37,468 nt of DNA from Chitinophagaceae bacterium. Lineage in GTDB: Bacteria; Bacteroidota; Bacteroidia; Chitinophagales; Chitinophagaceae. The position numbers and the translations under genes are program-made. Position 1 is the first letter of the stretch. Each line of letters begins with the position of its first letter. Below the pieces are notes generated by a model. It did not search any database and was not told the origin of the DNA. It saw only the letters and a program-made list of their open reading frames with translations. Below, one piece after another: positions 33,610 to 37,468 of the stretch. Location of the stretch: NCBI GenBank assembly GCA_947379895.1, contig CANCPA010000018.1, positions 1-37,468 of the forward strand. The letters run 5' to 3'.

Positions 33610-33754
33610 TGTTATTTTTTTTAAGTGGGCGAAAATAGTTTTTTATACTAAAGAATCAAATTAAGTTATAGGTTATAGGTTACTTGTTTCAGGTTGCTTG
33701 TTTCAGGTTACTAGTATGCCTTCTAAATAGAAAACTGCAGCTAGAATCCTGTAA
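33610..33754. repeat. intergenic repeat family B between rpe and the deoxyhypusine-synthase-like gene
   Basis: 33661-33760 is a chain of degenerate (A/T)AGGTTAC and TTTCAGGTT words, partly mirrored by CTAG...CCTGTAAC near 33741-33754, giving an imperfect hairpin. It is the same family as 27486-27575. Confidence 0.5.
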
Positions 33755-34402
33755 CTATATCTTCTTTAATTGTGCAATTGTTTCAATAGGGTTCTTTGAT
33801 TTGAAAACGGTATTACCTGCTACCAAAACTGTGGCACCTGCTGCAATGATTGACGCCGCATTATTAAGATTAACACCTCCATCAATTTCAATCTCTACCT
33901 TTGGGTTTCTTTCATTAATCAATTGCCTTAGTTCTGCAATCTTTTTCAGTGTATAAGGTATAAATGCTTGACCACCGAAACCAGGATTTACACTCATCAA
34001 ATTTACTAAGTCGACATCTTCAATAATATCTACAAGCAAATGAATTGGAGTGTGCGGATTGACAGCCACCCCCGCTTTCATACCTAAATCATGAATTTGT
34101 TGAATATTACGATGCAAATTTCTGCAGGCTTCTATATGTACAGAAAGAATGTTTGCCCCCGCCTTTGCAAAAGCCTCCGCATACTTTTCCGGTTCTTCAA
34201 TCATCAAGTGAACATCTAATACCTTAGTGGTAGCCGTCCGAATCTGTTCAATTACAGGAAGCCCAAAGCTGATATTTGGAACAAAACGACCATCCATTAC
34301 GTCGAGATGAAACCATTCCGCTTCACTATTATTAATCATGGCACATTCGTCTGCCAAGCGTAGAAAATTTGATGCTAATAAAGAAGGTGCAATTATTGCC
34401 AT
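33755..34402 (-). CDS. rpe: ribulose-phosphate 3-epimerase
   Basis: 215 residues, the normal size of this TIM-barrel enzyme, which interconverts ribulose 5-phosphate and xylulose 5-phosphate in the pentose phosphate pathway. Seen: IAPSLLASNFLRLADECAMI, WFHLDVMDGRFVPNISFG with a metal-binding His and the catalytic Asp, LDVHLMIEEPEKY, LMSVNPGFGGQAFI and EIDGGVNLNNAASIIAAGA with the second catalytic Asp. It is cytosolic. The flanking gaps hold repeat families A and B, so it is probably transcribed on its own. Confidence 0.97.
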   Translation of the reverse strand: MAIIAPSLLASNFLRLADECAMINNSEAEWFHLDVMDGRFVPNISFGLPVIEQIRTATTKVLDVHLMIEEPEKYAEAFAKAGANILSVHIEACRNLHRNIQQIHDLGMKAGVAVNPHTPIHLLVDIIEDVDLVNLMSVNPGFGGQAFIPYTLKKIAELRQLINERNPKVEIEIDGGVNLNNAASIIAAGATVLVAGNTVFKSKNPIETIAQLKKI

Positions 34403-34543
34403 AAAGTTTTAAGTATTAGGTTGTAAGTATTAGGTTTTACTTTATAAGTAATATGTTATTTTTAGAAGAAGAATATAGTTGAAATTAATTTAAAACAACC
34501 TCTTCCTTATTCTCATAACTTATTACTTATTACCTACAACTTT
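34403..34543. repeat. intergenic repeat family A between the TPR lipoprotein gene and rpe
   Basis: TAAGTATTAGGTTGTAAGT-type words at 34409-34440 are mirrored by ATAACTTATTACTTATTACC at 34515-34534, forming a long imperfect inverted repeat with a TTTTT end. Confidence 0.5.
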
Positions 34544-35341
34544 TTATTGTAATCGTTTTAAAGCCGCGTCTGCTTCATTTAAATTTTTGTTGAGGGCAAG
34601 CGCCTGTTGATATTTTAATTTTGCCTCAGACTTTTTATTCAGTGCCTCCAAGCATTTTCCTTGCCAATAGTAGGCATCTGCAAACCGATTACTTACTTCG
34701 GCAGCCGTTTTAAAGACATCGAGTGCATTCGTAAACTTCTTTAAATCGTAGTAAACATATCCTTTTTCGAGATAAGCATCCATGAAAGTGTAGTTATTCG
34801 CAATACTCTTATCCAAAAACAGTAAGGCTTTTTCCTTATTTCCTATTCTTGAAAAGAAAACGCCTGCAAAAAAAGCTGTATAGGCATCGTATTCTTGACC
34901 TAGATGCATTTCGTCGATTTGCTGACAAGTATTTAGCGCCTTAACATTTTTTGTTTCGGCATACAAATTCGCTAATGCTAACAATGCAGTTGGGGCAGGA
35001 TATATTGTAACGGCAGTCGTGTAATAGGTAATTGCCGCAGCAGTATCTCCTGCATGTTCACAAATCAGAGCCTTTTTATACCATAAGCCATAATTACCCT
35101 TGTCATATACTATTAAAGAATCTATTTGGGAGAGTGCTTTTTTAAAATCTCCAATACTATCTAATGCAGAAATATATTTGAACCTAAGGCCTGCACTATC
35201 AGGTTTCTTGGCTACTTGCTCGGCCAATTGATTAACGAGTTCCTTTACAGCATTGGCTTTAACATCCTTATCATTATTGTTTGTGGCATTCTTACATTGA
35301 GAAAAAACAAGTATTAATAAAAGAAGAAACCATTTACTCAT
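34544..35341 (-). CDS. TPR-repeat lipoprotein
   Basis: 265 residues with a lipoprotein signal (MSKWFLLLLILVFSQC; lipobox FSQC, Cys16), followed by a low-complexity Asn/Asp linker and five to six tetratricopeptide repeats from about residue 45 to the end. Clear examples are YGLWYKKALICEHAGDTAAA, DAYLEKGYVYYDLKKFTNAL and DAYYWQGKCLEALNKKSEAK. It should be anchored in the envelope and bind a partner protein; no enzyme domain is present. It stands between rpe and the DUF2911 gene on the same strand, with repeat-filled gaps on both sides. Confidence 0.88.
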   Translation of the reverse strand: MSKWFLLLLILVFSQCKNATNNNDKDVKANAVKELVNQLAEQVAKKPDSAGLRFKYISALDSIGDFKKALSQIDSLIVYDKGNYGLWYKKALICEHAGDTAAAITYYTTAVTIYPAPTALLALANLYAETKNVKALNTCQQIDEMHLGQEYDAYTAFFAGVFFSRIGNKEKALLFLDKSIANNYTFMDAYLEKGYVYYDLKKFTNALDVFKTAAEVSNRFADAYYWQGKCLEALNKKSEAKLKYQQALALNKNLNEADAALKRLQ

Positions 35342-35520
35342 GACGCAAAAATAAAGGGATACTGTAGAAAAAATGCTATATGGTTATTGTTAAGTATGTT
35401 TTAACACAAAGTAAACAAGGAAAAAACAAAGAACACAAGGTTATAGAATACATGTACTCCTATAAATCCTTGTGTTCCTTTTTAATTATCTCCGTATTAC
35501 TTATGGTAATACTGTTCTAC
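35342..35520. repeat. intergenic repeat family C hairpin
   Basis: TTTTAACACAAAG starting at 35399 opens a run of ACACAAGG/ACAAAG words. GAACACAAGG at 35431-35440 pairs perfectly with CCTTGTGTTC at 35468-35477, with an inner TTATAG/TATAA part, and T5 follows. It lies between the DUF2911 and TPR lipoprotein genes. Confidence 0.6.
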
Positions 35521-36357
35521 TTATAATTTACTGATAAACTCTTTTGCTGCCCTTACATAGTCGTCATTCTTTGCAGTATTTGCTAATTCAATTGCCTTAT
35601 TGGCACTCGCTTTTGCACTTGCCTTATCTCCTAATTCTTTCTCAATTTTAGCCTTCAATAAATAACTACTAAAGGAAGCCTTTCCTGCTTGAATTCCTTT
35701 TGTAACAAATTCCAATGCCTTTGCATTATCCTTGGCTATTTCAAAATAATAGGTCGCTATTGTATTATAAGCAGGTTTATCACCTGAAGCACTTTTATCT
35801 ATATCAACCTTGATTCTGTCTTTAATATTTGTGCTAATTGGCAAAACAACTTCTGTATTACCCCATTTCAATTGCAAGTCAAGTGTTTCACTAGTAATGT
35901 TTGCAAATTCGATAGTAAACAACTCCACTTTATCACTCAACTTAATAATTGGTGCAGTAACACGAACTACATCATTTGCTTGGTTATAAAGAGATGGTTG
36001 ATTTACAGTTAAATCCTTTGTAATGATAATAGTGAAGCCCTTTTTGACCGGTATCGTCAACAAACCATATTTCCCTGCCTTGACAGCTACATTGTTGATG
36101 GTTACATCATCACTAAAGTTTAAGGTAGTTGCACCATTTGCCCCTGTTCTCCAAACTTTATCAATCGGTGCTAGTTCACTGTTTTCCTTAAATGCAGCAC
36201 GCCCTTTCATGGAAGGACGACTATAACTTAACTCTACCGAACCTAAACCAAAGTTCTGTTTCACTGTTTGAGTCGGACTAGGCTGAGGCAAAGTAACCGT
36301 TTGCGCATAAGCGCTGAATGCTAAGAAAGTAGCAATTACAATAAATAGTTGTTTCAT
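35521..36357 (-). CDS. exported DUF2911-domain protein with TPR-like tail
   Basis: 278 residues with a signal peptide (MKQLFIVIATFLAFSAYAQ). Residues about 30-180 are DUF2911, recognised by the QNFGLGSVELSYSRPSMKGR opening and the core KVWRTGANGATTLNFSDDV, GKYGLLTIPVKKGFTIIITK and VELFTIEFANI strands. A helical tail of about 80 residues resembles one or two TPR units (YFEIAKDNAKALEFVTKGIQ). DUF2911 proteins are periplasmic or secreted and common in Bacteroidota; their function is not known. The gene is separated from sdhB by a terminator and should be its own transcription unit. Confidence 0.9.
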   Translation of the reverse strand: MKQLFIVIATFLAFSAYAQTVTLPQPSPTQTVKQNFGLGSVELSYSRPSMKGRAAFKENSELAPIDKVWRTGANGATTLNFSDDVTINNVAVKAGKYGLLTIPVKKGFTIIITKDLTVNQPSLYNQANDVVRVTAPIIKLSDKVELFTIEFANITSETLDLQLKWGNTEVVLPISTNIKDRIKVDIDKSASGDKPAYNTIATYYFEIAKDNAKALEFVTKGIQAGKASFSSYLLKAKIEKELGDKASAKASANKAIELANTAKNDDYVRAAKEFISKL

Positions 36358-36464
36358 AATTTTTTTATTTGTGCAAACCTAACGTTTCAACAATTAGAAA
36401 GAAGAAATAGTTACATCATATTACTAAAATCAAAAGACTTTAAGAATTAATTGTAGTAACAAAA

Positions 36465-36495
36465 AAAGGTTACTCCCTATTTGAGAGTAACCTTT
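36465..36495 (-). terminator. terminator after sdhB
   Basis: AAAGGTTACTC at 36465-36475 pairs perfectly with GAGTAACCTTT at 36485-36495. On the minus strand the stem runs into a T run of seven. Confidence 0.88.
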
Positions 36496-36515
36496 CAATA
36501 TTAAACTAATATATA

Positions 36516-37280
36516 TTATTCAGAAGCAGTTAAGCTAGCAGATAAATATTCGAGATTCAAACGTGCGATATTCGACAATGAAATTTCTTTAGGACAAGTA
36601 GCTTCGCAAGCACCTGTATTTGTACAAGCACCAAATCCTTCTTTATCCATTTGAGCAACCATATTCACTACACGACTTTGACGCTCAGGCGCACCTTGAG
36701 GTAACAATGCCAAATGAGAAACCTTTGCACTTAAGAATAACATGGCACTACTATTTTTACAAGCAGCCACACATGCACCACAACCAATACACATTGCAGC
36801 AGCAAATGAAGCATCTGCATCATTTTTATTGATTGGAAGTGAATTACCATCCACAGCATTACCTGTATTAACGCTTACATAACCACCTGCTTGAACAATA
36901 CGATCAAGTGAAGTTCTATCGACAATTAAATCTTTTAAAACAGGAAAAGCTTGCGCTCTCCATGGTTCAACAGTAATAGTGTCTCCATCATTGAAGGCCC
37001 TCATGTGCAATTGACACGTTGTATTTGCTTGCCAAGGACCATGTGGTTTACCATCAATATACATTGAACACATTCCGCAAATACCTTCACGACAATCATG
37101 GTCAAAAGCAATCGGTTCTTTGTCTTCCTGAATCAATTGTTCGTTTAAAACATCGAACATTTCAAGAAACGACATTTCTTGAGAAATATCTTTAACTTGA
37201 TAAGTTACAAATTCACCAGCAGTGTTTGAATTTTGCTGACGCCAAATTTTTAGTGTAAGATTTATGTTCTTGTGTTCCAT
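36516..37280 (-). CDS. sdhB: succinate dehydrogenase iron-sulfur subunit
   Basis: 254 residues. This subunit carries electrons from the flavoprotein to the membrane quinone site. The [2Fe-2S] ligands are Cys63, Cys68, Cys71 and Cys89 (CREGICGMC and TTC). The [4Fe-4S]/[3Fe-4S] region is [20 protein letters not shown] plus [15 protein letters not shown]. The long spacer between them is typical of the Bacteroidota and epsilon type shared with fumarate reductase, so the direction of the reaction cannot be read from this subunit. It follows sdhA by 71 bp. The protein is membrane-associated on the cytosolic side. Confidence 0.95.
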   Translation of the reverse strand: MEHKNINLTLKIWRQQNSNTAGEFVTYQVKDISQEMSFLEMFDVLNEQLIQEDKEPIAFDHDCREGICGMCSMYIDGKPHGPWQANTTCQLHMRAFNDGDTITVEPWRAQAFPVLKDLIVDRTSLDRIVQAGGYVSVNTGNAVDGNSLPINKNDADASFAAAMCIGCGACVAACKNSSAMLFLSAKVSHLALLPQGAPERQSRVVNMVAQMDKEGFGACTNTGACEATCPKEISLSNIARLNLEYLSASLTASE

Positions 37281-37351
37281 ATACTCTATTTATCTATCCT
37301 TTAAGAAAGATGTATTTTAATATTTTCAAAATAAGAGAACCTCTTCCAATA

Positions 37352-37468
37352 TTATTTATAATTCCTTTGACTTGGCTTAATCACATCATAAACCAACGGT
37401 TCTTTTTCAAGCTCCCATTGACTTTCGCCTTTAAGATGCCAAGCTGAAACGTGCATATAACCTGCATC
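37352..37468 (-). CDS. sdhA: succinate dehydrogenase flavoprotein subunit, C-terminal end
   Basis: The last 38 residues of a gene running out of the window on the minus strand, reading HVSAWHLKGESQWELEKEPL and closing VYDVIKPSQRNYK before the stop. The closing (R-x-YK) and the position directly upstream of sdhB fit the flavoprotein subunit of succinate dehydrogenase/fumarate reductase. FAD-binding and catalytic parts lie outside, so nothing can be said about them. Confidence 0.82.
   Translation of the reverse strand, partial: DAGYMHVSAWHLKGESQWELEKEPLVYDVIKPSQRNYK

Overview
The window looks like chromosomal DNA of a Bacteroidota bacterium, most likely from the Chitinophagaceae/Sphingobacteriia side of the phylum. 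The reasons are the low GC content, several proteins ending in type IX secretion (T9SS) C-terminal sorting domains, Bacteroidota-style lipoprotein signals, the Bacteroidota form of ParC, and promoters matching TTTG / TAnnTTTG with no Shine-Dalgarno sequence. No tRNA, rRNA, prophage, intact insertion sequence or CRISPR array was seen.

Region 1 (1-8.3 kb) is an accessory surface and lipoprotein region. It holds the end of a molybdopterin-biosynthesis gene, a decayed lipoprotein gene, a small lipoprotein, a thioredoxin/TPR protein, a MITE-like element with 21-bp terminal inverted repeats, and an orphan T9SS sorting domain. These are followed by a DUF975 membrane protein, a large secreted protein (four internal repeats, dockerin, cohesin-like domain, T9SS signal) and a beta-helix protein. 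Region 2 (8.2-16.2 kb) has a PAS-LuxR regulator preceded by two CCTA-N4-TAGG operator-like sites, acetyl-CoA synthetase, a coiled-coil protein, a PAP2 phosphatase, inorganic pyrophosphatase, a half-size TauE/SafE permease and small envelope proteins, one of only 50 residues.

Region 3 (16.2-25.4 kb) is mostly housekeeping: a LacX-type epimerase with pdxA, a MutS-like ATPase without the mismatch-recognition domain, rplU-rpmA, a 42-bp tandem repeat array behind a good promoter, trmN6, a TlpA-like thioredoxin and parC. Region 4 (25.4-37.5 kb) runs mainly on the minus strand. It holds aguB-aguA (agmatine to putrescine) with an aldo/keto reductase that lacks two catalytic residues, a glycine-rich RRM protein, rpsF-rpsR-rplI with a structured leader, and a 1-kb gap with twelve 21-bp tandem repeats. 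Beyond the gap come a PfkB kinase, a bacterial deoxyhypusine-synthase-like protein, rpe, a TPR lipoprotein, a DUF2911 protein, and sdhB with the end of sdhA.

The clearest functional themes are polyamine metabolism (aguA, aguB, and perhaps the deoxyhypusine-synthase-like enzyme) and cell-surface export. The most unusual non-coding signals are the phase-perfect 21-bp array, the 42-bp array with its own promoter, the paired operators before the LuxR-type gene, and three families of degenerate repeat words that fill the intergenic gaps from 25 to 36 kb as imperfect hairpins.
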